The notes beneath the pieces were generated by a model that saw nothing but the letters and a program-made list of their open reading frames with translations, searched no databases and was not told where the DNA came from. Position numbers and translations under genes: made by a program. Below, in pieces: positions 1 to 8,448 of a stretch of DNA of 64,000 nucleotides. The number at the start of each line of letters is the position of its first letter. Position 1 is the first letter of the stretch. Source of the DNA: Taibaiella sp. (lineage in GTDB: Bacteria; Bacteroidota; Bacteroidia; Chitinophagales; Chitinophagaceae); NCBI GenBank assembly GCA_016786705.1, contig JAEUVV010000010.1, forward strand, positions 186,001-250,000, read 5' to 3'.

Positions 1-2
1 TC

Positions 3-554
3 AGGGAAATTGTTACTGAAACAGAGCGTTTATTACAGGTCCACCAGCAATCGCTGCCTTTTACCAACCGGCAGGTAATACTGGCCAATTTAATGAACAG
101 CTACCTGGGATTGAATGAAATGGATAAATGTGAAAATGCCTGGGACCAATTATTCAACAAGCAATCCAAAACCATAAGGCTGGATATTTACGGGGACCTT
201 TACCTGTTTCGTTTATTCCTTTTACTCCAGGATCAGAATTTTTCTGTGTTCCATTCTGCCGCGCATTCCGCGTTTAAGTTTTTTAAAAAGCATTTTGACG
301 AGAGTCATCAATTTGAGCTGGAACTTTCGCTGTCCAACACATTAAAAAAAGATTTAAACCTGGAAAAACCTAAAGTTTTAAATATTACATTACTGGAAAT
401 CAAATCCATGCTATTGAAATATATAGCGAAGCTGAAGGCACCTTATGGTTTCCAGGAGCATTATACCCGGTACGTTATCTGGGCAGACGCTTTGATGGAA
501 AACAAGCCTTATGCAACAATTGCTCAAAGATGGTATGGGAATGTAAAAAAGTAA
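3..554 (+). CDS. C-terminal part of an unknown, probably helical-repeat protein (5' end outside window)
   Basis: The reading frame is open from the window edge to a TAA stop. The first internal ATG is at 93, but codons before it (for example ETERLLQVHQQ) look equally protein-like, so the gene very likely starts upstream of the window. The visible 183 residues are predicted to be almost wholly alpha-helical, with leucine and aromatic residues spaced as in TPR-like solenoids. No catalytic motif, signal peptide or membrane segment is visible in this part. I do not recognise the family. It lies in the same direction as fusA, but about 140 nt and a separate promoter lie between them, so co-transcription is not needed. 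Confidence 0.6.
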   Translation, partial: REIVTETERLLQVHQQSLPFTNRQVILANLMNSYLGLNEMDKCENAWDQLFNKQSKTIRLDIYGDLYLFRLFLLLQDQNFSVFHSAAHSAFKFFKKHFDESHQFELELSLSNTLKKDLNLEKPKVLNITLLEIKSMLLKYIAKLKAPYGFQEHYTRYVIWADALMENKPYATIAQRWYGNVKK

Positions 555-654
555 TCCGGGATTAACTGTTGGTAAAATTCTACTCGCTATACAGTTAAGG
601 GCTAATATAATCCAAATTTTATTTTGAATATGTATTTTTTTATTCCAAATTCAC

Positions 655-662
655 TACCTTTG
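655..662 (+). promoter_or_regulatory. Bacteroidota -7 box of the fusA promoter
   Basis: TACCTTTG is an exact match to the TAnnTTTG -7 consensus. It lies 34 nt before the fusA ATG, which gives a 5' leader of roughly 27 nt. The stretch before it is AT-rich, with no well-spaced TTTG -33 element. Confidence 0.75.
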
Positions 663-696
663 CAGCCTAAAATTATAAATATTTAATAAAACCGTT

Positions 697-2850
697 ATGG
701 CAGATTTACGCTTACAGCGCAACTTTGGTATTGCCGCTCACATTGATGCCGGTAAAACTACGACTACTGAACGTATCCTTTACTACACTGGTGTTAATCA
801 CAAAATCGGTGAGGTACACGAAGGTGGAGCAACAATGGACTGGATGGCTCAGGAGCAAGAGCGTGGTATTACAATTACTTCAGCAGCAACAACTTGTTTC
901 TGGAAATTCCCAACAGTTCAGGGTAAAGCAACTCCTGACGCTAAACAATATAAATTTAACATTATCGATACTCCCGGTCACGTTGACTTTACTGTAGAAG
1001 TAGAGCGTTCTATGCGTGTATTGGATGGTCTTGTAGCTTTATTCTCTGCGGTTGACGGTGTTGAGCCTCAATCTGAAACTGTATGGCGCCAGGCTAACCG
1101 TTACCGTGTACCACGTGTAGGTTTTGTCAATAAAATGGACCGTATCGGTGCTGACTTCCTGATGGTAGTACAGCAGGTACGTGATATGTTAGGTGCAAAA
1201 GCGGTTCCTTTACAATTACCAATCGGTGCTGAAGATAACTTCAAAGGCGTTGTCGACCTGGTTACGATGAAATCTATCGTATGGGATGACGCTACACAAG
1301 GTATGACTTATACTGAAGGTGAAGTTCCTGCCGATATGCTTGAAGAAGCTAATAAATACCGCGCGGAATTAGTTGAGGCTGTTGCAGAGTATGACGATGC
1401 TTTAATGGAGAAATTCTTTGAAGATCCTAATTCAATTTCTGAAGCTGAAATCCACGAAGCTATCCGTAAAGCAACTATCGACCTGAGCATTATCCCGATG
1501 TTGTGTGGTTCTTCTTACAAAAATAAAGGTGTACAAAAAATGCTGGATTGCGTAATCCGCTACCTGCCTTCACCTGTTGATGTTGAAGCGATCGAAGGTA
1601 CTGATCCTGATGATCCGGAGAAAAAATTATTCCGTAAACCAGATGCAAAAGAACCATTCGCTGCATTGGCGTTTAAAATCATGACTGACCCGTTCGTAGG
1701 TCGTCTGGCGTTCTTCCGTGCTTACTCTGGTCACTTAGACGCGGGTTCTTATGTATTGAACGTACGTTCCGGTAAAAACGAGCGTATCTCCCGTATCATG
1801 CAGATGCATGCTAACAAGCAAAACCCGCTTGATTTTATCGAAGCTGGTGATATCGGAGCGGCAGTTGGTTTTAAAGATATCAAAACCGGTGATACCCTGT
1901 GTGATGAGAAACACCCGATCGTACTGGAGAACATGTTTATTCCGGAGCCGGTAATCTCTATCGCTATCGAGCCTAAAACTCAGGCGGATGTGGATAAAAT
2001 GGGTATGGCTATCGCTAAATTGATCGAAGAGGATCCTACTTTACGTGTAAAAACTGATGAAGATACCATGCAAACGGTATTAAGTGGTATGGGTGAATTA
2101 CACTTAGAGATCATCCTGGATCGTATGAAGCGTGAGTTCAAAGTTGAAGTTAACCAGGGTGCGCCTCAGGTTGCTTATAAAGAAGCGTTCACAGCTCAGA
2201 TCTCTCACCGTGAGGTGTTCAAAAAACAATCTGGTGGTCGTGGTAAATTCGCGGATATCCAGTTTGAGATCGGACCTGCAGATGAGGCTTTCTTAGCTGA
2301 AGGAAAAGGTACTTACCAATTTATCAATGATTTATTTGGTGGATCTATCCCGAAAGAGTTTGTTCCTGCTATCATCAAAGGTTTTGAATCTTGTATGAAT
2401 TCAGGTGTATTGGCAGGTTTCCCTGTAGAGCACATGAAAGTACGCGTATTTGATGGTTCTTTCCACCAGGTCGATTCTGACTCTATGTCTTTCGAATTGT
2501 GTGCTAAACAAGGTTTCCGTACTGCAGGCCGTATGGCTAAGCCGGTTATCCTTGAGCCGATCATGAAAGTTGAAGTATTGACTCCGGACCAGTACATGGG
2601 TGATGTAACCGGTGACTTGAACCGTCGTCGCGCTATGCTGGAAGGTATGGATACCCGTAACAACTTACAGGTAATCAAAGCAAAAGTTCCATTGAGCGAA
2701 ATGTTTGGTTATGTAACTCAGTTACGTTCATTATCTTCTGGTCGTGCCTCTTCTACCATGGAGTTTAGCCACTATGCACAAGCGCCTAGAAATATCGAGG
2801 ACGAAGTAGTAGCTAAATCTAAAGGTCGCAAACAAGAATCTGAAGATTAA
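697..2850 (+). CDS. fusA: Elongation factor G
   Basis: EF-G is the GTPase that moves tRNAs and mRNA through the ribosome after peptide bond formation and helps in ribosome recycling. All G-domain motifs are present: AHIDAGKTT (residues 14-22), DTPGH (91-95) and NKMD (145-148), followed by EF-G domains II-V, giving the usual full length of 717 residues. Codon choice is strongly biased (GGT, CGT, GTA, AAA), as expected for a highly expressed gene, and the N-terminus has the form of the main Bacteroidota EF-G. It has its own promoter and a strong terminator. No rpsL, rpsG or rpsJ lies beside it, so it stands apart from the usual str operon. Confidence 0.97.
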   Translation: MADLRLQRNFGIAAHIDAGKTTTTERILYYTGVNHKIGEVHEGGATMDWMAQEQERGITITSAATTCFWKFPTVQGKATPDAKQYKFNIIDTPGHVDFTVEVERSMRVLDGLVALFSAVDGVEPQSETVWRQANRYRVPRVGFVNKMDRIGADFLMVVQQVRDMLGAKAVPLQLPIGAEDNFKGVVDLVTMKSIVWDDATQGMTYTEGEVPADMLEEANKYRAELVEAVAEYDDALMEKFFEDPNSISEAEIHEAIRKATIDLSIIPMLCGSSYKNKGVQKMLDCVIRYLPSPVDVEAIEGTDPDDPEKKLFRKPDAKEPFAALAFKIMTDPFVGRLAFFRAYSGHLDAGSYVLNVRSGKNERISRIMQMHANKQNPLDFIEAGDIGAAVGFKDIKTGDTLCDEKHPIVLENMFIPEPVISIAIEPKTQADVDKMGMAIAKLIEEDPTLRVKTDEDTMQTVLSGMGELHLEIILDRMKREFKVEVNQGAPQVAYKEAFTAQISHREVFKKQSGGRGKFADIQFEIGPADEAFLAEGKGTYQFINDLFGGSIPKEFVPAIIKGFESCMNSGVLAGFPVEHMKVRVFDGSFHQVDSDSMSFELCAKQGFRTAGRMAKPVILEPIMKVEVLTPDQYMGDVTGDLNRRRAMLEGMDTRNNLQVIKAKVPLSEMFGYVTQLRSLSSGRASSTMEFSHYAQAPRNIEDEVVAKSKGRKQESED

Positions 2851-2881
2851 TTTGTTGCAATCTTTTCAAGATAATCATTAC

Positions 2882-2916
2882 AAGAAAGCTACCTTAACCG
2901 GTAGCTTTCTTTTTTT
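2882..2916 (+). terminator. Rho-independent terminator of fusA
   Basis: A perfect 12-bp stem (2882-2893 with 2900-2911) with a 6-nt loop runs into seven T residues. It sits inside the apparent 5' extension of the next reading frame and so argues that the next gene starts after it, at 2960. Confidence 0.93.
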
Positions 2917-2959
2917 GGGCGCTAGCCCTTATCATAACCATAAACACAAAGAGCGCAGC

Positions 2960-3763
2960 ATGTATATCCTGATACAATCTAATCTTAACAACAACAATTC
3001 GGACTTTGATAAGATATACGCTATCCTTGATGAACTGAAAATTCCTTTTGAAAAAATAGCATTGACGGACGAGCATGCCCGGGTGAGCATTGCTGCCAAC
3101 AGGAATGACGTATTTGTATATGGTTCGGTAAAACTGGCTATGCTAGGCAAAGAAAATACCAAGTGGTATCCCGGCTCCTTTTACGGCGGCAATCATTTGT
3201 TCGAAGTGTACGCGCCCTATTATAAAGAGCATTTATTGAATTACCATACAGAAATTAAAGCATTCGGAGAGCTATTGAACTGGGAAGCAGAAGAGCAAAA
3301 ATTTATAAAACCTTACCGGTTTGCCAAGCTTTTCACCGGAAAAGTTTTCAGCCGGATAAAATGGGAAGACTTTGTCGATAACAGTTTAAAAAAGCGGTCT
3401 AATGACCTCTTTAATGCCCAATCGCTGGTGCAGGTATCGATACCCAGGACCATAACCAAGGAAGCAAGACTTTGGATAGTTGACGGTCAAATAGTTGATG
3501 CTGTTTATTATAAAATTTTAAAAGATATCCCGTTTGAAGCTACGGTGGCCCCGGAAGGGATCCGGTTCGCGGAACAGATGATTTCTATTTTCAATGTTGC
3601 ACCTGCATTCGTCATGGATATTTGCCTTACTGATATCGGTTGGAAAATCGTAGAGATCAACTGCATCAATAGTGCCGGTTTTTACCCAAATACGGATATA
3701 AAAAAAGTCTTCCTGTCACTCAGGGATCACTTCAAGCCTACTATCACACCATCAGCTGAATAA
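2960..3763 (+). CDS. ATP-grasp domain protein
   Basis: The protein (267 residues) looks like an ATP-grasp enzyme of the DUF4343 type. This fold joins a carboxylate to an amine or thiol using ATP. The C-terminal part has the expected pattern of acidic and asparagine residues for Mg-ATP binding (FVMDICLTD, then WKIVEINCINSAGFY, near residues 218-246). The frame is open back to 2852, but that extension crosses the fusA terminator hairpin, so I place the start at the ATG at 2960 with MYILIQ. No substrate can be named. No partner enzyme lies next to it, and the following gene is unrelated and has its own promoter. Confidence 0.75.
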   Translation: MYILIQSNLNNNNSDFDKIYAILDELKIPFEKIALTDEHARVSIAANRNDVFVYGSVKLAMLGKENTKWYPGSFYGGNHLFEVYAPYYKEHLLNYHTEIKAFGELLNWEAEEQKFIKPYRFAKLFTGKVFSRIKWEDFVDNSLKKRSNDLFNAQSLVQVSIPRTITKEARLWIVDGQIVDAVYYKILKDIPFEATVAPEGIRFAEQMISIFNVAPAFVMDICLTDIGWKIVEINCINSAGFYPNTDIKKVFLSLRDHFKPTITPSAE

Positions 3764-3777
3764 TATTTTAGCGATTA

Positions 3778-3801
3778 AGGCTATCCTTAATGGGTAGCTT
3801 T
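3778..3801 (+). terminator. Possible weak terminator after the ATP-grasp gene
   Basis: GCTATCC (3780-3786) pairs with GGGTAGC (3792-3798) across a TTAAT loop and is followed by a broken T tract. The stem is short and contains a G-U pair. Confidence 0.4.
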
Positions 3802-3804
3802 AGT

Positions 3805-3812
3805 TATTTTTG
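3805..3812 (+). promoter_or_regulatory. Candidate -7 box for the gene at 3837
   Basis: TATTTTTG matches TAnnTTTG exactly and lies 24 nt before the ATG at 3837. It overlaps the alternative TTG start at 3810, which makes that upstream start unlikely. No good -33 element is visible. Confidence 0.55.
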
Positions 3813-3836
3813 TTTCGATTTTTACGAGCTCACCTT

Positions 3837-4238
3837 ATGAAGTATTACCAGATGTTTATAGATACCGATGGCACCCAAACTCACTATGATGCGGTATCCT
3901 GTATTTTAGGGCTTAAACCTTATTCTGACCATGATTCAGAACACGAAGATTTTAAGACCTGGATGTATCTGGTTCAACAAGGAGAAGATGATCCATACTA
4001 TGATTTTATCAATAATTTTTTAGATCTACTTGAACCTAGATTAAATGCACTTGCTGCTATTGGTATTACCAACAAGGATATCTTATTCTGGCTGGTCTAT
4101 GAATACGAACATCAATGCGCGATGTTCTTTGAACCCCAACAAATGCAACGCCTGGGCCAACAAGGCATTTACTTAAATATTGATTGCCGCGAAATACTTA
4201 GAAGCGAACCTAAATCAATTGAACAAGCTGTTATATAG
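3837..4238 (+). CDS. Conserved-looking small cytoplasmic protein, DUF4279-like
   Basis: The protein has 133 residues, no signal peptide and no membrane segment, and is rich in acidic and aromatic residues. A beta-strand opening (MKYYQMFIDTDG), a central WMY/FLDLLEP helical part and a closing segment with IYLNIDCREI resemble the layout of DUF4279 proteins, but the match is by eye and weak. The start is set at the ATG at 3837 because an apparent promoter lies over the upstream TTG. The stop is only 5 nt before the next ATG, so it is probably the first gene of an operon with the flippase-like gene and rfaE2. Function unknown. Confidence 0.6.
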   Translation: MKYYQMFIDTDGTQTHYDAVSCILGLKPYSDHDSEHEDFKTWMYLVQQGEDDPYYDFINNFLDLLEPRLNALAAIGITNKDILFWLVYEYEHQCAMFFEPQQMQRLGQQGIYLNIDCREILRSEPKSIEQAVI

Positions 4239-4243
4239 AACCT

Positions 4244-5248
4244 ATGACTAAAAAACACGTTTATACGTTCCTCCAGATCATTATCTTCATGGGCTTAGGC
4301 CTGGGTCTTATTTACTGGCGCTATACCGAAATGAGCCCGGAGAATAAATCAGCGATGGCCGATGCTTTTAAGAACATAAAATGGTGGGTACTGGCGCCCA
4401 TAGCCGTGGTTGGCTTCCTATCCCATTACTTCAGGGCATTGAGGTGGAAGATTCTTTTAAAAACTGTAGACATAGCACCCAGTACGGCGAATACTACTTT
4501 CGCGGTATTGATCGGTTACCTGGCCAATACTGTTGTACCGCGCCTGGGCGAAGTGGCTAAGTGTACAGTTCTGACCAAATATGAAAATACGGCACCGGAT
4601 AAGGCTATAGGTACCATAATCGGCGAACGCGCTTTTGATATGATCTCCCTCTTGATCGTGATGCTGCTCGTATTATTATTTGAAAGGAATATCGCTTTTA
4701 CGCTATTAAATGATTACTTCGGAAAATACTTCCACGATGGAACCGCCATCATCTGGAAACCTGTGATCATAGCGGTAATTGTCATCCTTGCAGGTATAGC
4801 CGCATTCATTTTCCTGCTCAAGAAATTGAAAAATACCAAAGTCGGTAATATCATCAAAAGTCTTGGTGACGGTATCGCTTCCGTATGGCGTATGAAGGCC
4901 CGTGGCGCATTTTTGGGCTATACTTTCCTCATCTGGCTGATGTACACCCTGATGGTTTATATCGGCTACTTTTCCCTGGAGCCTACTACCGGGCTGGGCA
5001 TGGCCTCGGCGTTGGCGATCATCGCCTTCGGCAGTATCGGCATGATCGTTACTCCCGGCGGCATCGGCACTTACCCCTTGATCGTAGCCGGTGTATTGCT
5101 TTTATTTGGCATCAACGAGGGCGTGGGCATGGCCTTCGGCTGGATCTGCTGGGGGGTACAAACAATTTTAGTACTTATTTTAGGATTAGCTTCTTTAATT
5201 TTATTACCTATTGTAAATGGAAAACGTAACGCACAACAAGCTGGATAA
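4244..5248 (+). CDS. Lysylphosphatidylglycerol synthase TM-region/flippase-like membrane protein
   Basis: This 334-residue inner-membrane protein has about eight hydrophobic helices. It shows the hallmark pattern of the LPG_synthase_TM (UPF0104, YbhN-like) family: an early SHYFRALRWKILL segment, then GYLANTVVPRLGEVAKC, and near the end TPGGIGTYPLIVAG. Members of the family stand alone or fused to MprF-type synthases and are thought to flip or handle lipids. It lacks the cytoplasmic MprF catalytic domain. Its 3' end overlaps the next gene by 32 nt in another frame, which suggests translational coupling with the rfaE2-like enzyme and a link to envelope lipid or LPS work. Confidence 0.85.
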   Translation: MTKKHVYTFLQIIIFMGLGLGLIYWRYTEMSPENKSAMADAFKNIKWWVLAPIAVVGFLSHYFRALRWKILLKTVDIAPSTANTTFAVLIGYLANTVVPRLGEVAKCTVLTKYENTAPDKAIGTIIGERAFDMISLLIVMLLVLLFERNIAFTLLNDYFGKYFHDGTAIIWKPVIIAVIVILAGIAAFIFLLKKLKNTKVGNIIKSLGDGIASVWRMKARGAFLGYTFLIWLMYTLMVYIGYFSLEPTTGLGMASALAIIAFGSIGMIVTPGGIGTYPLIVAGVLLLFGINEGVGMAFGWICWGVQTILVLILGLASLILLPIVNGKRNAQQAG

Positions 5249-5723
5249 TATAAAATCCAAGATCGTATCGGCTACACAGCTCACCCGCCTGGTAGCCGGC
5301 TGGAAAGTAAAAAGCTACACCATAGTGTTTACCAATGGTGTCTTTGATCTTATCCACCAGGGCCATATCGCAAGTATCGCTTTAGCAGCACAGGAAGGCA
5401 ATAAACTCGTTGTAGGCATTAATTCCGATGCTTCGGTGAAAAGATTGAAAGGTGACGACCGCCCGGTTAATGATGCAATGAGCAGGGCCCTCGTCCTGGC
5501 GGCTATGCAATATGTAGATGCCGTATGCATTTTTGACGAAGATACACCTTTGGAGTTGATCAAAGCCGTTAAGCCGGATGTGATCGCCAAAGGTGGGGAC
5601 TACACACCGGAAACCGTGGTGGGTAATGATTTCGTGAGCAGCTATGGCGGTAAAACGATTATTATTCCTTTGGTAGACGGATTTTCAACTACAGATACGA
5701 TCAATAAACTGAATAATAAGTAA
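5217..5723 (+). CDS. rfaE2: RfaE2-type adenylyltransferase (D-glycero-beta-D-manno-heptose 1-phosphate)
   Basis: The 168-residue protein is a cytidylyltransferase-like nucleotidyltransferase matching the stand-alone second domain of HldE/RfaE. That domain makes ADP-heptose for LPS core synthesis from heptose 1-phosphate and ATP. It contains FTNGVFD (38-44) followed by HQGH (47-50), the nucleotide-binding HxGH signature, and the C-terminal GFSTTDTI segment that replaces ISSTxI. Usual members read NGCFD, so V in place of C is a small deviation. The start overlaps the preceding membrane protein by 32 nt. A strong terminator follows directly, so this is the last gene of the unit. No other heptose genes are near. 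Confidence 0.88.
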   Translation: MENVTHNKLDNIKSKIVSATQLTRLVAGWKVKSYTIVFTNGVFDLIHQGHIASIALAAQEGNKLVVGINSDASVKRLKGDDRPVNDAMSRALVLAAMQYVDAVCIFDEDTPLELIKAVKPDVIAKGGDYTPETVVGNDFVSSYGGKTIIIPLVDGFSTTDTINKLNNK

Positions 5724-5726
5724 ATA

Positions 5727-5761
5727 AAAAATGGCCTGCGATTTAATCGCAGGCCATTTTT
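5727..5761. terminator. Bidirectional terminator between rfaE2 and the mini-gene
   Basis: A perfect 16-bp stem (5727-5742 with 5746-5761) with a 3-nt loop has A and T tracts on both sides. It can end rfaE2 on the + strand and the small gene at 5769-5939 on the - strand. Confidence 0.95.
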
Positions 5762-5768
5762 ACCAAAG

Positions 5769-5939
5769 CTACTTTTTCTTTTCGCTTTTTTGCTCTTTCT
5801 TATTATGCGTTTCATCATTCCCTTTAGATAGTTGTTCTTCGTTAGCCCTGCTATCCAGGTCATCCTTATTCTGGGGACGTTTGTTCGACTGTTCGTTTAC
5901 TTTTTTGGCTTTATCCGCCTGGTTTCTATTCGCTTCCAT
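5769..5939 (-). CDS. Very small, highly charged protein (56 residues)
   Basis: An open frame from ATG (5939) to TAG encodes MEANRNQADKAKKVNEQSNK and on to a lysine-rich end (EQKSEKKK). Nearly every residue is polar or charged; there is no hydrophobic core, so it is likely disordered. It fills the gap between rfaE2 and the FAD enzyme and ends 8 nt before a shared bidirectional terminator, as a real convergent gene would. The composition recalls small stress-type or nucleic-acid-associated hydrophilins, but this is inference. No clear promoter consensus was found upstream. Confidence 0.6.
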   Translation of the reverse strand: MEANRNQADKAKKVNEQSNKRPQNKDDLDSRANEEQLSKGNDETHNKKEQKSEKKK

Positions 5940-6088
5940 AAAATTAATTTTTTGATTAATAATATACCTGCGTTAGTTCATTCAGCTTTGTAAATTTAAT
6001 CAATAGGAACGGAAGCCATTTATCTTTAAAGAAACTTTAGGAGTTATAGGAACCAGGGTGCTAATACAAAATGAAACAAAAGATTCTG

Positions 6089-7591
6089 TTACCTGATTTT
6101 ATTTAACAGGTATTCCATACCCAAAAACTCTGAGGCGGTTACGATCGAGGTCATGGCAACGCCCAATACACCGTGCAGATTAACATTTTGCCCCGTAAGG
6201 TATAAATTGGGAATACGTGTTTTAGTAGAGAAAGTCGTTGCCGCAAAATGATTAACATCTTTCAGGATGCCATATAAACTACCGCTACCAGATCCCTGGT
6301 AATCCCTGTAAGTCAATGGCGTCGCTATTTTAACGCTCTTTTTAAATTGTATCAGCTCGGGAAACCTTTCAGCTATTTTGTCCAATAATAATCCTGCTCT
6401 TGCTTCCTTATAGCGCTCATAAGCTTTGCTTCGCACAGCCGGGGCGATGGTATTATTAAAAGTAGCGGCCCAGGTATCAAAGTCAGCGGCATTAATATAA
6501 GTCAATATGGATACCGATTCCGCATATCCCCTGTTAGCTTGATCTTCCGTGTAGTAAATAGAGTAGTTCACAGGAAAACTTTCTTGTAGCCTCTCTATGG
6601 TCGCAAGCGGATCCCCATTGTTCCAATTGACATTATAGTTTTTATAAGCCACTTTCCCTGGTTGCAAAACAATATTTACCATCAGGCAGGCAATACTTTC
6701 CCGGGCATTATTGACCCGGCTCCTGTAAACTTTTTTAAAGGCCGCTTCCTCCTGCACAATAGCCAGTGTTTCTTTGGGATGGATATTGGAAATAAACTGA
6801 TTGGCATAGAATATATTGCCCGAAACGCAATGGGCCGCCGTGATCTTACCGTTTTCATAGCACAGCTTATTTACTTTTTCATGCCGGTAGATTGTGCCGC
6901 CATGCACCTGCAGCTCTTTCCACAGGTATTTCGAGATCTGCGAAGCGCCACCCTCGCAGCGCCAGGAGCTGTCTATATAGCTTTTAGACACGAGCACATG
7001 CGCAGCCCAGGAAGTAAAACGCCGGTCGCCGGCATAAAGGATGCTGTTACCTGTGATTACCGATTGCAGCAACGGGCTGGCACCGGTATCCGCAAGCACC
7101 GCAGATAAATGCAGTTGCTCATACGGTAATTTTTCTGCACCATCCCCTAACCTTAAATTATACAAAGGATAAGCTTGCGCGGTCTTTTCTAGAAAGTCAC
7201 AATACTTAGTGATCGCTACTGTTTCTTCCGGGAATTGCGCCACCAGGCTTTCTTTATAACCTGCTGTCCCTTGCCCTAAGCGGAATGTGCGGTCTTCCTG
7301 CTCCAGCAGTACCTGATCAAAGCAATCGGCGTCCAGTTGCTTTAATTTAAGCCGAGACATGATGCCCGCATAATCAAATATGCGGTTCAAGACTTCGCCT
7401 TCACCCAGCGCACCGATATAATGTACCGCGCTGTCAAATACTTTTTTATCAAAAGAAAAAGTCTGGAGGCAACCTCCCACCTGCTTATTCTGCTCCAGGA
7501 CGGCTACATCGTACCCTTCCTTTGCCAGGAACACCGCCGTTAAAAGGCCGCCTAAACCGGAACCGACAATTACAATTTGATGTTGCACCAA
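6089..7591 (-). CDS. FAD-dependent desaturase/isomerase-like oxidoreductase (RetSat/CrtI superfamily)
   Basis: The 500-residue protein opens with a dinucleotide-binding motif (VGSGLGG, about 8-14), then the EQNKQVGGCLQTF signature typical of phytoene desaturases, carotene isomerases and all-trans-retinol 13,14-reductase-like enzymes. The C-terminal NLYLTGQNVNLHGVLGV segment is the second FAD-contacting motif of this superfamily. It most resembles bacterial proteins annotated as retinol saturase-like; the true substrate is probably an isoprenoid or fatty chain but is not shown by sequence. It lies 52 nt after the beta-lactamase gene in the same direction. There is no phytoene synthase in the window, so a carotenoid role is unsupported. 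Confidence 0.85.
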   Translation of the reverse strand: MVQHQIVIVGSGLGGLLTAVFLAKEGYDVAVLEQNKQVGGCLQTFSFDKKVFDSAVHYIGALGEGEVLNRIFDYAGIMSRLKLKQLDADCFDQVLLEQEDRTFRLGQGTAGYKESLVAQFPEETVAITKYCDFLEKTAQAYPLYNLRLGDGAEKLPYEQLHLSAVLADTGASPLLQSVITGNSILYAGDRRFTSWAAHVLVSKSYIDSSWRCEGGASQISKYLWKELQVHGGTIYRHEKVNKLCYENGKITAAHCVSGNIFYANQFISNIHPKETLAIVQEEAAFKKVYRSRVNNARESIACLMVNIVLQPGKVAYKNYNVNWNNGDPLATIERLQESFPVNYSIYYTEDQANRGYAESVSILTYINAADFDTWAATFNNTIAPAVRSKAYERYKEARAGLLLDKIAERFPELIQFKKSVKIATPLTYRDYQGSGSGSLYGILKDVNHFAATTFSTKTRIPNLYLTGQNVNLHGVLGVAMTSIVTASEFLGMEYLLNKIR

Positions 7592-7643
7592 TACTTAAAA
7601 TTCTGAACCGCTAACTTACATTAAAGATTTAAGGTAATGAAGA

Positions 7644-8441
7644 CTATTTAGACGCTTTTGCCGCAAATAAATCATGCGTATAGTCCAGCAAAGCTTTTCC
7701 GCCTATAGCGCCATGCCCCGGAATCACCAATTTGACATTGGGATAAGCCTGCTTCAGTATATTGATGGTGGCCGGCCAGCTAAGTGTATCTGCATCTCCC
7801 AGGTAACCCTTGTCAGCTTCCAGCTCTTTGACCAGGCAACCGCCAAACAAAACCGCATCTTTGGCAAAATAACCAACGGTATTATCAGGGGTATGCCCTG
7901 CTCCACAGTAACGGGCCTCAACTTTTTCGCCATTAAGATCGAATTGGTATAAGCTATCAAATCCATGTTCCGGGATGAACAGTTGTTTTTCTTTTGTTGC
8001 CGCGACGGTTTTATGACTGGCATAGGTAGGAATAGCATCCGCCCTGAAAGCCGCTGCTCCACCCAGGCAGTCTTCATGAAAATGGGTGATTACCAGCCCT
8101 ACCGGCTTTGCCTTCAACTTCTCTTTTATCCAGCGGATCAATACAGCTGATGTGGAATCAGTCGTCGTCGCGTCAAAGATGATAGCCTTGTCGCCATTAA
8201 CGGCGATCATCCCGTTACAGGGCACATTTCCAAAGTCATTAGTAGCCAGGTAGCTGATATGCACGTAAGTATTCGGGCTGATCTGCCGCACCAGCAATGC
8301 TTCGCTCTTAAATACTTCTTTAGGATATTGCTCTTTAGCAGGTACTTCCTGTTTAGCGACATTGGGCTTAGTGCTGTCCGCATTGCCACAGGCAATTACA
8401 AGCGGGCATAAGAGTAAGCCTAAAATTTTTCTAAGTTTCAT
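7644..8441 (-). CDS. Subclass B1 metallo-beta-lactamase, predicted lipoprotein
   Basis: The 265-residue protein carries every zinc ligand of subclass B1. Site 1 is H120 and H122 (in THFHED) with H183 (GAGHTPDN). Site 2 is D124, C202 (LFGGCLVK) and H243 (VIPGHG). Such enzymes use two zinc ions to hydrolyse penicillins, cephalosporins and carbapenems. The N-terminus is a lipoprotein signal with lipobox LVIAC (Cys18), so it is probably membrane-anchored like NDM-type enzymes. The frame is open upstream to 8534, but that part overlaps the preceding gene; the ATG at 8441 lies 7 nt after that gene's stop and starts a proper signal peptide. It follows a SanA/YdcF-like gene, probably in one operon. 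Confidence 0.92.
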   Translation of the reverse strand: MKLRKILGLLLCPLVIACGNADSTKPNVAKQEVPAKEQYPKEVFKSEALLVRQISPNTYVHISYLATNDFGNVPCNGMIAVNGDKAIIFDATTTDSTSAVLIRWIKEKLKAKPVGLVITHFHEDCLGGAAAFRADAIPTYASHKTVAATKEKQLFIPEHGFDSLYQFDLNGEKVEARYCGAGHTPDNTVGYFAKDAVLFGGCLVKELEADKGYLGDADTLSWPATINILKQAYPNVKLVIPGHGAIGGKALLDYTHDLFAAKASK

Positions 8442-8448
8442 GCTGCAG

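Noticed and set aside
2852..2959. Upstream extension of the ATP-grasp frame
   Set aside because: It crosses the fusA terminator hairpin, and the ATG at 2960 starts a normal N-terminus.
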